Shown in pieces: positions 39,680-49,998 of a DNA stretch of 64,000 nt (within the stretch, counting starts at the first letter, position 1; each line of letters begins with the position of its first letter). The stretch comes from Candidatus Solirubrobacter pratensis (GTDB lineage: Bacteria > Actinomycetota > Thermoleophilia > Solirubrobacterales > Solirubrobacteraceae), in NCBI RefSeq assembly GCF_000425945.1, contig NZ_AUEK01000009.1, forward strand, positions 186,001 to 250,000, in the 5' to 3' direction. Made by a program: the position numbers and the translations under genes. The notes below the pieces were generated by a model. It was not told the origin of the DNA and did no database searches. It saw only the letters and a program-made list of their open reading frames with translations.

Positions 39680-40177
39680 ATGGACCCCATCACCGCGAAA
39701 GTCACGATCGACCGCCCTCGCGAGGAGGTCTTCGACTACCTCGCGGACATCGCCAACCACCAGGAGTTCTCCGACCACTACCTGAAGCAGTGGCGGCTGA
39801 CGCGGGTGGACTCCTACGGCCGCGGAGCCGGCGCCCGCTTCAAGATCGACGCGCCGCTGGACCGCTATGGCTGGGGCGACATGACGTTCATCGAGGTCGA
39901 GCGCCCGTATCGGATCGTCGCGGCCGGGCGCGCGGGCAAGTTCAACCGCAACAAGACCTGGACGGAGTGGAGGCTGGAGCCCGAGGGGCCGAGCACCACC
40001 CGCGTCGAGGTCACCACCGAGAGCGAGCCGGCGCTGCCGACCGACAAGCTCATGGAGGCGCTCACGCGCCGGCGCGGATGGTTCAGGCGGGGGCTCAACC
40101 GGTCGCTGCGGCGGCTGCAGTCGATCCTCGAAGAGGACCACGATCGCGGCGCGCGCGCCACCGTCGGCGGGCTGTAA
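39680..40177 (+). CDS. SRPBCC family protein
   Basis: The 165-residue protein begins MDPITAKVTIDRPREEVFDY, continues LADIANHQEFSDHYLKQWR and WGDMTFIEVERPYRIVAAGR, and ends in a helical, basic tail. This is the START/SRPBCC (polyketide-cyclase-like) lipid-binding fold: a hydrophobic pocket that binds lipids or aromatics. The characteristic N-terminal I-D-R-P-R-E-E-V-F-D-Y is present. Substrate unknown. It is in line with the zinc-ribbon and lipoprotein genes; gaps are 17 and 13 bases. Confidence 0.87.
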   Translation: MDPITAKVTIDRPREEVFDYLADIANHQEFSDHYLKQWRLTRVDSYGRGAGARFKIDAPLDRYGWGDMTFIEVERPYRIVAAGRAGKFNRNKTWTEWRLEPEGPSTTRVEVTTESEPALPTDKLMEALTRRRGWFRRGLNRSLRRLQSILEEDHDRGARATVGGL

Positions 40178-40190
40178 CCTGCGGTTCCGG

Positions 40191-40748
40191 ATGCGCCGCC
40201 TCACCCTGATCCTCTCCCTCCTCGCCGCCGTTGCGGCGATCGCCGGCTGCGGCGACAAGCTGTCGGTCGTCAAGTTCGCCGACACGGAGGGCACCTCCGT
40301 CGACGTCGCGGGCCTCACCTACCAGGTGCAGATCTCGCGCTACCTGAACCCGAACGATCCCGAGGACAAGTTCTATCTGCGCGGGATGCCGCAGGGCACC
40401 GACCTCGATCCCGGCAAGGACTCGGTCTGGTTCGGGATCTTCATGCGCGTGAAGAACCAGAGCGGCGGGACGCTGACGCCGACGACGCAGTTCACGATCA
40501 CCGACACCGAGAAGAACAAGTTCCAGCCGCTCCCGCTCAACGAGCAGGAGAACCCGTTCGTCTACGTGCCGGTGGCGATCCCGCACGCCGGCGTCCTGCC
40601 CGAGCCGGAGTCGCCCGCGGCGACCGGGCCGATCCAGGGCTCGATGCTGCTCTTCCGGATCAAGGCCGACTCGCTCCAGAACCGCCCGCTCGTCCTGCAC
40701 ATCGTGGGCGCGGGTGGCGACGAGGCGACGGTCGACCTGGACTTGTAA
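40191..40748 (+). CDS. Lipoprotein (DUF4352-like)
   Basis: The 185-residue protein has a lipoprotein signal (LILSLLAAVAAIAGC with the lipobox Cys) and a beta-rich mature domain: VDVAGLTYQVQISRYLNPND, SVWFGIFMRVKNQSGGTLTP, FTITDTEKNKFQPLPLNEQE. 'F-x-x-x-V-x-V-x-N-x-S' with the later D-T-x-x-N matches DUF4352-type immunoglobulin-like exported proteins. It sits on the outer side of the membrane. Its 3' end is convergent to the penicillin-binding protein gene. Confidence 0.83.
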   Translation: MRRLTLILSLLAAVAAIAGCGDKLSVVKFADTEGTSVDVAGLTYQVQISRYLNPNDPEDKFYLRGMPQGTDLDPGKDSVWFGIFMRVKNQSGGTLTPTTQFTITDTEKNKFQPLPLNEQENPFVYVPVAIPHAGVLPEPESPAATGPIQGSMLLFRIKADSLQNRPLVLHIVGAGGDEATVDLDL

Positions 40749-40797
40749 GCGGGTTTCGCCCTCCGGTCGTCGGACTGTCGAGGCACTCCGTGCGACG

Positions 40798-42549
40798 TTA
40801 CGCAAGTGCGGCTTGCAGCACGAGCTTGGCGGCGGGCGCCGCGGTGTCGCCGCCGGCGCCCTGACCGACCAGCAGCACGCAGACCGCCACGCGCGGGTTC
40901 GCGAGCGGCGCGAACGCGGTGAACCATGCGTCGGTGTCGGCGGCGTCGTCCTGCTCGGGCGGCGGCTGCTCGGGATCGGTCTGATCGGGCGGCGGCTGCT
41001 CCTTGACCGTCGTGCGCAGCTCGGCGGTGCCGGTCTTGCCGGCCACCTTCACGCCCGGCACCGCGGCCCCCGCGCCCGTCCCGTCCACCACGACCGAGCG
41101 CATGTAGCGGCCGATCGTGCGCGCGACCGGCGCCGTGGTGGCCTGCACGCGCTTGGGATCGGCGCCCTTGAGCAGCGTCGGGAGCGGGCGCCGGCCGTCC
41201 TCGCCGATCGCCGCCGCCACGAGCGCCATCTGCAGCGGCGTCGCGAGCACCCGGCCCTGGCCGATCGCCGATGAGCCGACCGCGAGGTCGTCGCCGATCT
41301 CACCGGCGGCGGGGATCGTCGAGCGCGCGGCGCCCGCCAGCCCAGGGTCCTCGTTGAAGCCGAACCGCTCCGCCGTCGACACCAGCCGCCTGGCGCCGAG
41401 CTTCGCGCCCAGCGGCGCGAAGACCGAGTTGCACGAGTGCGCGAAGGAGGACTCGAGCGAGCCGCCGCACGACTCGCCGTTGGCGTTCTGGATCTCGACG
41501 CCCTCGATCTCGGCCGCATTCCGGACCGGGTAGGTGTCGCTGCGCTTGGCGACGTGCTGCTGGAGCACGCCGGCCAGCGTCACGATCTTGAACGTCGAGC
41601 CCGGCGGCTGCGGAGCCGAGAGCGCGATGCCGGCCAGCGCGAGCACCTCGCCGGTCTCCGGCCGCACCGCCGCGATCCCGCCGTAGCGGCCCGCGAGCGC
41701 CTCGACGGCGGCGCGCTGGACGGCGGGGTCGATCGTGGAGCGGATCGAGTGCCCGGCGACCGGCGGCTTGCGCGCCAGCTCGCGGTCGCCGGCGTAGAGC
41801 GTCCCGCCCGGCGTGCCGGTGAGGCGCTCGTCGAACTCGCGCTCGAGCCCCGTGAGGCCGACCGCCGCGCCGTCCGGCACGCCGCGCGCCTTCAGCTCGG
41901 CGGCCCGCTCCGGCGGCGCGGGTCCGATCCGCCCTGCGATGTCGGCGGCCAGCTGGCCGAGGCTCGGGTCGGGCAGCCGGTCCGGGCCCTCGGCGAGCGC
42001 GGTCCCGTCGCGCGCCTCGATCGCCGCACGCGGCGGCAGGTCGGTCTGGCGGCGCAGCTTCTCGCCCCGCCGCAGGCCGGGATAGACGAGCTGGGAGGTC
42101 CAGTCGACACCCGCGCCGCCGTCGTCGCGGTCGCCGGTGGGCACGGCCAGGGTCCCGCTGAGCCGGCCGAAGACGCGCGTCTCCATCACCACGGGGACGT
42201 CGACGACGTCGCCGTGCTCGGAGACGTGTCCGGTCGTGAGCTTCGTGAGCGTGAGCACGTCCGCCGCCTGCTCGTACGTGCGCTTCAGGCGCGCGAGCGA
42301 GGTGCGCCGGCGCGCGGCGTCCGAGAGCGTGGCGTACATCGCCGGATAGTCGGCGCGTTGCCAGCCGGCCGCGAAGCGGGCGACCGCCTTGCGCTCGGAG
42401 GGGACGTGGTGCGCGCCGACCACGATCCCGGCCGTCAACGCCGCCAGCGCCGTCACCGCGATCGGCGCGAAGCGCCGCGGCTCGGCGATCGCTCGCCGGC
42501 GCCTGCGAGGCGGCCGGGCGGCGGAGGGCGACGTCGGTTGCGTGGTCAT
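40798..42549 (-). CDS. Penicillin-binding protein with NTF2-like N-terminal domain (transpeptidase)
   Basis: The 583-residue protein has an Arg-rich cytosolic start, one membrane segment (FAPIAVTALAALTAGIVVGA), an NTF2-like MecA_N domain (PSERKAVARFAAGWQRADYP...), a dimerisation region and a transpeptidase domain with the Ser-x-x-Lys of PPGSTFKIVTL (near 316), Ser-x-Asn in AHSCNSVFAPLG (near 371) and Lys-Thr-Gly in VAGKTGTAEL (near 504). It crosslinks cell-wall peptides and belongs to the class B group with MecA_N. A Pro/Gln-rich insert (EQPPPDQTDPEQPPPEQDD) lies after KTG. ATG 42549 matches MTTQPTS. Confidence 0.93.
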   Translation of the reverse strand: MTTQPTSPSAARPPRRRRRAIAEPRRFAPIAVTALAALTAGIVVGAHHVPSERKAVARFAAGWQRADYPAMYATLSDAARRRTSLARLKRTYEQAADVLTLTKLTTGHVSEHGDVVDVPVVMETRVFGRLSGTLAVPTGDRDDGGAGVDWTSQLVYPGLRRGEKLRRQTDLPPRAAIEARDGTALAEGPDRLPDPSLGQLAADIAGRIGPAPPERAAELKARGVPDGAAVGLTGLEREFDERLTGTPGGTLYAGDRELARKPPVAGHSIRSTIDPAVQRAAVEALAGRYGGIAAVRPETGEVLALAGIALSAPQPPGSTFKIVTLAGVLQQHVAKRSDTYPVRNAAEIEGVEIQNANGESCGGSLESSFAHSCNSVFAPLGAKLGARRLVSTAERFGFNEDPGLAGAARSTIPAAGEIGDDLAVGSSAIGQGRVLATPLQMALVAAAIGEDGRRPLPTLLKGADPKRVQATTAPVARTIGRYMRSVVVDGTGAGAAVPGVKVAGKTGTAELRTTVKEQPPPDQTDPEQPPPEQDDAADTDAWFTAFAPLANPRVAVCVLLVGQGAGGDTAAPAAKLVLQAALA

Positions 42550-42627
42550 CGTGGGGCTCGTGGGGACTCTAGGGCGCCACGGGCCTACCCCGGAGGGGTG
42601 AGTGCACTCCACTACGCTCGGGTGCGG

Positions 42628-43773
42628 ATGACGGGCATCGACTGGCTGATCGTTGGCATCGTCGTGCTGCTCGCCCTGTTCGGCTGGGCCCAGGGCTTCG
42701 TAGCGGGCGCGCTGGCGCTGGCCGGGTTCGCCGTCGGCGCCTGGATCGGGACCAGGCTCGGCCCGCTCCTGCTCAGCGACGGCCGGCGCTCGCCGTGGGC
42801 GCCGGCGTTCGCGCTCACCGGCGCGCTCGCCGCCGGCGCGGTGTTCGCGCTCGGACTCGAGGGGATCGGCGCGCGCCTGCGCGGCCGGGTGCGCTCGCCC
42901 GCCGCGACCGCCGTCGACGGGTTCCTCGGCGCCGTCCTCACGGGCTGCGTCGGCCTTGGGCTGGCGTGGGTGCTTGGCGCGATCGCGCTCGCCAACGGCG
43001 GCGACGCCCGCCGCGAGGTGCAGAAGTCGGCGATCCTGGGCCGGCTCAACGACGTCGTGCCGCCCTCCAGCGGCCTGCTGGCGACGCTCGCGCGCCTGGA
43101 CCCGTTCCCCCGCATCGACGGGCCGTCGGCGCGCGTGGCGCCGCCCCGGGCCGGGATCGCGCGCGCATCCGGCGTACGCGCGGCGGCCGACAGCGTCGTC
43201 AAGATCCTCGGCACCGCATGCGGGCTCGGCGTCGAAGGATCGGGCTGGGTGGCCGGCGACGGGCTCGTGGTCACCAACGCACACGTCGTCGCGGGGCAGA
43301 AGGACACGGAGGTGCTGCTGCGCGGCCGCCCGCCCGGCGCGGACGCGACGGTCGTCGCCTTCGATCCGCGCAACGACGTCGCCATCCTGCGCGTGGCCGG
43401 CCTGAAAGCGCCTGCTTTGGCGATCGAGGGCGACCCGCGCACCGGCACCGCCGCGGCCATCCTCGGATTCCCCGGCAACGGGCCGTACGACGTCCGCGCC
43501 GGCCGCCTCGGCGAGACGCGCGAGGTCATCACCCAGGACGCCTACGGGAACGGCCCCGTCAGGCGCTCGATCACGTCATTACGCGGCGCAGTGCGGTCCG
43601 GGAACTCCGGCGGGCCCATGGTCGACGGCGACGGCAAGGTCGTCACCACGGTCTTCGCGGCGACGACGAGCGGGCCGCGCGGCGGCTTCGGCGTGCCCAA
43701 CGCGATCGTGCGCGAACGGCTCGGTCAGGCACGTGCCTCCAACGGCGTGTCGACCGGCCCCTGCGCGGGATGA
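42628..43773 (+). CDS. CvpA-type membrane serine protease (MarP-like)
   Basis: The 381-residue protein joins a CvpA-like membrane part of four segments (LIVGIVVLLALFGWAQGFVA, ALAGFAVGAWIGTRL, FALTGALAAGAVFALGL, FLGAVLTGCVGLGLAWVLGA) to a periplasmic trypsin-like domain. The triad appears as His in VTNAHVVAGQ (near 216), Asp in PRNDVAILRVAG (near 248), and Ser in RSGNSGGPMVDG (near 325). This is the architecture of mycobacterial MarP, which confers acid and oxidative resistance. It is divergent from the penicillin-binding protein gene by about 80 bases. Confidence 0.92.
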   Translation: MTGIDWLIVGIVVLLALFGWAQGFVAGALALAGFAVGAWIGTRLGPLLLSDGRRSPWAPAFALTGALAAGAVFALGLEGIGARLRGRVRSPAATAVDGFLGAVLTGCVGLGLAWVLGAIALANGGDARREVQKSAILGRLNDVVPPSSGLLATLARLDPFPRIDGPSARVAPPRAGIARASGVRAAADSVVKILGTACGLGVEGSGWVAGDGLVVTNAHVVAGQKDTEVLLRGRPPGADATVVAFDPRNDVAILRVAGLKAPALAIEGDPRTGTAAAILGFPGNGPYDVRAGRLGETREVITQDAYGNGPVRRSITSLRGAVRSGNSGGPMVDGDGKVVTTVFAATTSGPRGGFGVPNAIVRERLGQARASNGVSTGPCAG

Positions 43774-43874
43774 TCGCCCAGGCGGCGGGCATCCTGTCGA
43801 GCTCGGCGGACGCTTCGCGATCCGGCCGAGCTCGCGGTACATATCGGGACAGGCGCTAGGCTGCGCCGTCGTTC

Positions 43875-46106
<2,232 letters not shown>

Positions 46107-46108
46107 GC

Positions 46109-46429
46109 TTAGGCGCTCGACTCCTCGGTGGTGCGCGGCTCCGCCCGGCGCGGCGCGGGCAGCTCGGCGCGCGTCGACGGCGGCTGCAGGATCGCGTGCC
46201 AGAGCGCGGCGATCCCCTGCACCATCGCGAAGACGACCTCGGCGAACGGGGACAGCGGCCCGGGCTCGTCGTCCTCGCGGACGATCGCCTCCACCTCGGG
46301 CGGAAGGCCCGGTCCCTCGCCGTGCGTCCACGTCACGTAGAGCTCGTGACTCCCGACGATGGTCGCGAGCTCTGCGGCGAGTGCGACGTCGGTATCGGTG
46401 TGGGCGGCGGGAAGGTGCAGCGTCGGCAT
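46109..46429 (-). CDS. Small protein, function unknown
   Basis: The 106-residue protein begins MPTLHLPAAHTDTDVALAAE with GGAGG ahead. A central hydrophobic helix (SPFAEVVFAMVQGIAALWHA) may insert in the membrane or pack in a core, and the tail is Pro/Arg-rich. The acidic middle (EVEAIVREDDEPGPL) and the order of secondary structure are protein-like. No family recognised. It is convergent with topB, with two bases between the stops. A 12-bp palindrome lies upstream of the start. Confidence 0.65.
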   Translation of the reverse strand: MPTLHLPAAHTDTDVALAAELATIVGSHELYVTWTHGEGPGLPPEVEAIVREDDEPGPLSPFAEVVFAMVQGIAALWHAILQPPSTRAELPAPRRAEPRTTEESSA

Positions 46430-46449
46430 CACGGCCTCCGGGGAGGTGT

Positions 46450-46518
46450 TAAGAGCTCTTAGTCGGAGTTGACGGCCACCAGCGTCGCAACTTGAGGCGG
46501 CGACGGCGCCCGTATATT
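46450..46518. promoter_or_regulatory. Palindrome and candidate promoter ahead of addB
   Basis: TAAGAGCTCTTA (46450-46461) is a perfect 12-bp palindrome, a possible operator for the small minus gene or for addB. Farther right CTTGAG (46491-46496) and TATATT (46513-46518), 16 bases apart, form a candidate plus-strand promoter. The remaining sequence to 46735 (about 220 bases) shows no supported gene. Confidence 0.4.
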
Positions 46519-46735
46519 CGTCCAGGCGTTGTTTCGTGACCGCGCGGACGGGGCACAGGCGGCGGACGGCCGCTCGTGCGCGATCACGCGTCGGGCGATG
46601 GTCGCTCGTGATCGCGAGCCCGGCGGGCGAGACAGATCTGCATCCCCTCACCCGCGCAGTTCGCCGACCCGGGAGCGGCCACGAGGTGTCCGCGGCCGGC
46701 TCGTCCGGTCCACGCGCGACCCTGTGAGGTCGCAG

Positions 46736-49700
46736 ATGGGGCTGACACTGATCACCGGACCGGCCAACGCGGCCAAGGCCGGCGCCGTTCTCGACCGTTT
46801 GCGGGCGGTCCTGACGCGCGACCCCGTGCTCGTCGTGCCCACGTCGGCCGACGCGGGGCACTACTCGCGTGAGCTCGCGGGGGCCGGCCTGGTCTTCGGC
46901 GCGGACGTCTGGACCTTTGGTCGTCTGATGGCCGACATCGCGCGCCGGTGCGGCGTGGGAGCGCGCCCGATCGGGCGGCTGACGCGCGAGCGGGTGGTGC
47001 GCGCGTGCGTCGCCGACGTGTCGCTGAGCGCCCTGGCCGGGTCGGCTCGCGGGCCCGGGTTCGCCGCCGCGCTGGGCGACCTGTTCGCGGAGCTGCAGCG
47101 GTCGCTCGCGGGGCCGGGCCGGTTCGCGGCCGCGGTGCGCGCCTGGGGCGCGGCCGCGCCGCCGCACGCCGCCGAGCTGGCGGCGCTCTACTCGGCGTAC
47201 CACCGGCGCCTCGAGGCGCTGGAGGCGGTCGACTTCGACGGGCAGGCGCGGGCGGCGCTGGACGCCCTGCGGGCCGATCCGCGAGCCTGGGGCGGGCGCC
47301 CTGTCTTCTTCTACGGGTTCGACGAGTTCACGCGCTCGCAGCTGGACGCGGTGGAGACCCTGTTGCGCGAGGCGGACATCTGCGTCGCGCTGCCCTACGA
47401 ACCGGGGCGTGCCGCTCTGGCGGGGAGCGCGGAGACGGTCGAGCTGCTCAAGCCGCTCGCGTCCGAGCACGTCGTGCTCGAGGCTCGCTCGGAGCACTAC
47501 GCCGGCTCCGCCCGCGGGGCGCTGCACCACCTCGAGCGCGGCCTGTTCGAGGAGGTCGCGGCGCGCGTGCCGCCCAACGGGGCGGTGCGGCTGCTGGAGG
47601 CGGGCGGCGAGCGCGCGGAGGCCGAGCTCGTCGGCGCCTCGGTGCTGGAGCTGTGGCGGGACGGGATGGCGTTCGAGGACATCGCGGTCCTGGTCCGCGG
47701 GCAGGAGGCGACCGAGCTCACGGCGCAGGTGCTCTCGGACTACGGGATCCCGGTGGCCCGGGAGCGCCGGGCCGTGCTCGCGTCCACCCGGCTCGGCGCG
47801 GGGCTGCTCGCGTTCGCGCGCGCCGCGCTCGGGACCGGCGCCGCGCAGGACGTCGTGCGCTGGCTGCGTACGCCGGGCAAGCTGGCCGCCGGCGCGTCGC
47901 CGGAGATCACCGCGGCGCGGCTGCCGGGGGCCGAGGAGCGCTCCGGGGAGCCCGGGGCGGCGACACGCGACGTCGCCGCCGCCGCATCCGATCTCGCCGG
48001 CGGCCCACTCGCGGGCCCCGGCGCGGCGGATCGCCTGGAGGCGGCGGTCCTGCGCAACGAGGCGCGGACCGCGGCCGAGGCGCGGCGCCTCTGGGAGCGC
48101 GGCGGCGGGCGCCCGCTCGCCGAGCTCGATCTCCTCGCCGCCGCGGCCGAGGAGGGCGCCGCGGCGTTCCTGGCCGCCCTCCAGGCCGAAGCCGACGCGA
48201 TCTGGACCGGACCGCACATCCGCCGGGCGGATGTGCTCTCGCCCGACGCGGAGGCCGATGCGCGCGCCGCCGCCGCGCTGCGGTCCGCGGTGAGCGAGCT
48301 GACGCGGCTCGCCGCGCTGGACGAGGCGCTGGCGGGAAGCCCGGCGGAGCTGCTGGAGGCGCTCGCGGCGGTCGAGGTCCGCGAGGGGCCGGCTGCGGCG
48401 GAGGGCGCGCCCGGCGTGCTGCTCGCCGACCCGCTGGCGATCCGCGCCCGCCGGTTCCGCGCGGTGTTCGTCTGCGGGCTGCAGGACGGCGAGCTGCCGC
48501 GCCGGCCGCAGCCCGAGCCGTTCCTGGACGACGACGCACGCCGCGCGCTCGCGACCGTCTCAGGGCTCGTCCTGCCGCGTCATGAGGACACGCTGACGCG
48601 CGAGCGGTCGCTCTTCTACGCGGCCGTCTCGCGGCCCGAGGAGGCGCTGTTCCTCTCGTTCCGCACGTCCGACGAGGAGGGCGCGCCGCTGCAGCCGTCG
48701 CCGTTCGTCGACGACGTCCGCTCGCTCTTCACCGACGAGCTGTGGACCGGCCGCGGGCGGCGCCTGCTGGCCGAGGTCACGTGGCCGCCGGCCGAGGCGC
48801 CGACGCCGCACGAGCTGCGCCGCGCGCAGGCGGCGGTGGAGGAACGGCCTGACCCGGCGCCGCTGGCCGCGCCTTCGGCTCCGTCCGTGCTCGCGGCGCT
48901 GGCGGCGCGCGACCGCGAGTCCGCCCGCGGCCTCGAGGCGTTCGCGGCCTGCGGCGTGCGCTGGGTCGTCGAGCAGCTGCTGCGCCCGGACGCCGTGGAC
49001 CCAGATCCGGAGGCGATGCGCCGCGGCTCGCTCGTCCACGCGGTGCTCGAGCGCACGCTGCGGGGGCTCAAGGCGCGGACCGGCTCGGCCCGCATCACGC
49101 CGGTCACGCTCGGCGAGGCGCTCGAGGAGATGCACCGCGCGATCGCCGGGATCGTCACGTCCGGCGGCAGCGCGCACGCGAAGGCCGCGGCGCGCGCGCT
49201 GGAGGTCGATCTCGAGCGCTACCTGCGCCACGAGGCCGAGTGCGGCGCGGGCTACGAGCCGGTCCAGCTCGAATGGGGCTTCGGCGGCGACCACGACGAG
49301 GCGCCGGCGCTCGAGCTCGACGGCGTCTCGGTCAGCGGCCGCGTGGACCGCGTCGACGTCGGCCCGGCGGGCGCCGTCGTGCGCGACTACAAGGGCCGCA
49401 CGGTCCACGCGGGAGCGCGCTGGGGGGAGGACGGGCGGCTGCAGGCGGCGCTCTACGCGCTGGCGGTGCAGGAGCGGCTCGGCCTCGACGTCGCCGGCGC
49501 GCTCTACCAGCCGATCGGCCGCGCCGACCAGCGCCCCCGCGGCCTGGTCCGCGACGACGTCCCGGGCCGCTACGTCAACGGCGACGTCGTCGACGCGGAG
49601 TCGTTCGAGGCGGGGCTCGAAGAGGCCCGGGCGGCCGCCACCCGAGCCGCCGCCGAGCTCCGCTCCGGCCGCATCCGCCCGTGCCCGGAGCGCTGCGGCT

Positions 49701-49741
49701 ACGGCGGCGTCTGCGCCTACCCGGGGATCTGCCGCTCATGA
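46736..49741 (+). CDS. addB: AddB-like subunit of an ATP-dependent helicase-nuclease
   Basis: The roughly 1001-residue protein begins MGLTLITGPANAAKAGAVLD, a helicase-like start without the Walker A lysine loop, as in AddB. UvrD-like segments occur mid-protein (VFVCGLQDGELPRRPQPEPF, FYAAVSRPEEALFLSF). The C-terminus is a RecB-type nuclease (GSLVHAVLERTL, VSGRVDRVDVGPAGAVVRDY with the D-Y-K near 883) with iron-sulfur cysteines (AACGVRW near 737 and CPERCGYGGVC, YPGIC at the end). With AddA it resects broken DNA for recombination. An ATGA links it to the next ORF. Confidence 0.9.
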   Translation: MGLTLITGPANAAKAGAVLDRLRAVLTRDPVLVVPTSADAGHYSRELAGAGLVFGADVWTFGRLMADIARRCGVGARPIGRLTRERVVRACVADVSLSALAGSARGPGFAAALGDLFAELQRSLAGPGRFAAAVRAWGAAAPPHAAELAALYSAYHRRLEALEAVDFDGQARAALDALRADPRAWGGRPVFFYGFDEFTRSQLDAVETLLREADICVALPYEPGRAALAGSAETVELLKPLASEHVVLEARSEHYAGSARGALHHLERGLFEEVAARVPPNGAVRLLEAGGERAEAELVGASVLELWRDGMAFEDIAVLVRGQEATELTAQVLSDYGIPVARERRAVLASTRLGAGLLAFARAALGTGAAQDVVRWLRTPGKLAAGASPEITAARLPGAEERSGEPGAATRDVAAAASDLAGGPLAGPGAADRLEAAVLRNEARTAAEARRLWERGGGRPLAELDLLAAAAEEGAAAFLAALQAEADAIWTGPHIRRADVLSPDAEADARAAAALRSAVSELTRLAALDEALAGSPAELLEALAAVEVREGPAAAEGAPGVLLADPLAIRARRFRAVFVCGLQDGELPRRPQPEPFLDDDARRALATVSGLVLPRHEDTLTRERSLFYAAVSRPEEALFLSFRTSDEEGAPLQPSPFVDDVRSLFTDELWTGRGRRLLAEVTWPPAEAPTPHELRRAQAAVEERPDPAPLAAPSAPSVLAALAARDRESARGLEAFAACGVRWVVEQLLRPDAVDPDPEAMRRGSLVHAVLERTLRGLKARTGSARITPVTLGEALEEMHRAIAGIVTSGGSAHAKAAARALEVDLERYLRHEAECGAGYEPVQLEWGFGGDHDEAPALELDGVSVSGRVDRVDVGPAGAVVRDYKGRTVHAGARWGEDGRLQAALYALAVQERLGLDVAGALYQPIGRADQRPRGLVRDDVPGRYVNGDVVDAESFEAGLEEARAAATRAAAELRSGRIRPCPERCGYGGVCAYPGICRS

Positions 49742-49998
49742 GGCTCCCGCGCGGCCTCCGCCGGCTCCTGCCGGCCTCCGGGCTGCCGACGGTCTTCGTC
49801 GCCGGCGCTGCACCCGCCGGGCGCGGGCGGGCGATCGCCGCCGCGCGCCCGGCGGCAGCGGGCCACGATCGCGCCGCCATGCCCGACCGCGCCGACCACG
49901 AGGCCCCCGCGCGGCTCTCCGCGGCCGATCACGTGGCCGCTTCTGCCGCCCCCGCGCGGCTCTCCGCTGCCGACGACGAGCGGGCCTCCGCCGCATGA
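49738..49998 (+). CDS. Small ORF coupled to addB and addA
   Basis: An 86-residue frame starts at ATG 49738, overlapping the addB stop (ATGA), and ends in TGA overlapping the addA start (ATGA at 49995). It is Ala/Arg-rich, with a repeat: APARLSAADHVAASA, then APARLSAADDERASA. Its exact fit between two translationally coupled genes argues for coding; the low complexity argues for a repeat expansion that preserved frame. No family recognised. It may be an expressed linker peptide or a by-product of repeat growth. Confidence 0.45.
   Translation: MRLPRGLRRLLPASGLPTVFVAGAAPAGRGRAIAAARPAAAGHDRAAMPDRADHEAPARLSAADHVAASAAPARLSAADDERASAA

Noticed and set aside
46529-46735. Upstream extension of addB by 69 residues
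   Set aside because: The extension is Arg/Ser-rich without homology, while MGLTLITGP at 46736 is a proper AddB-like start.
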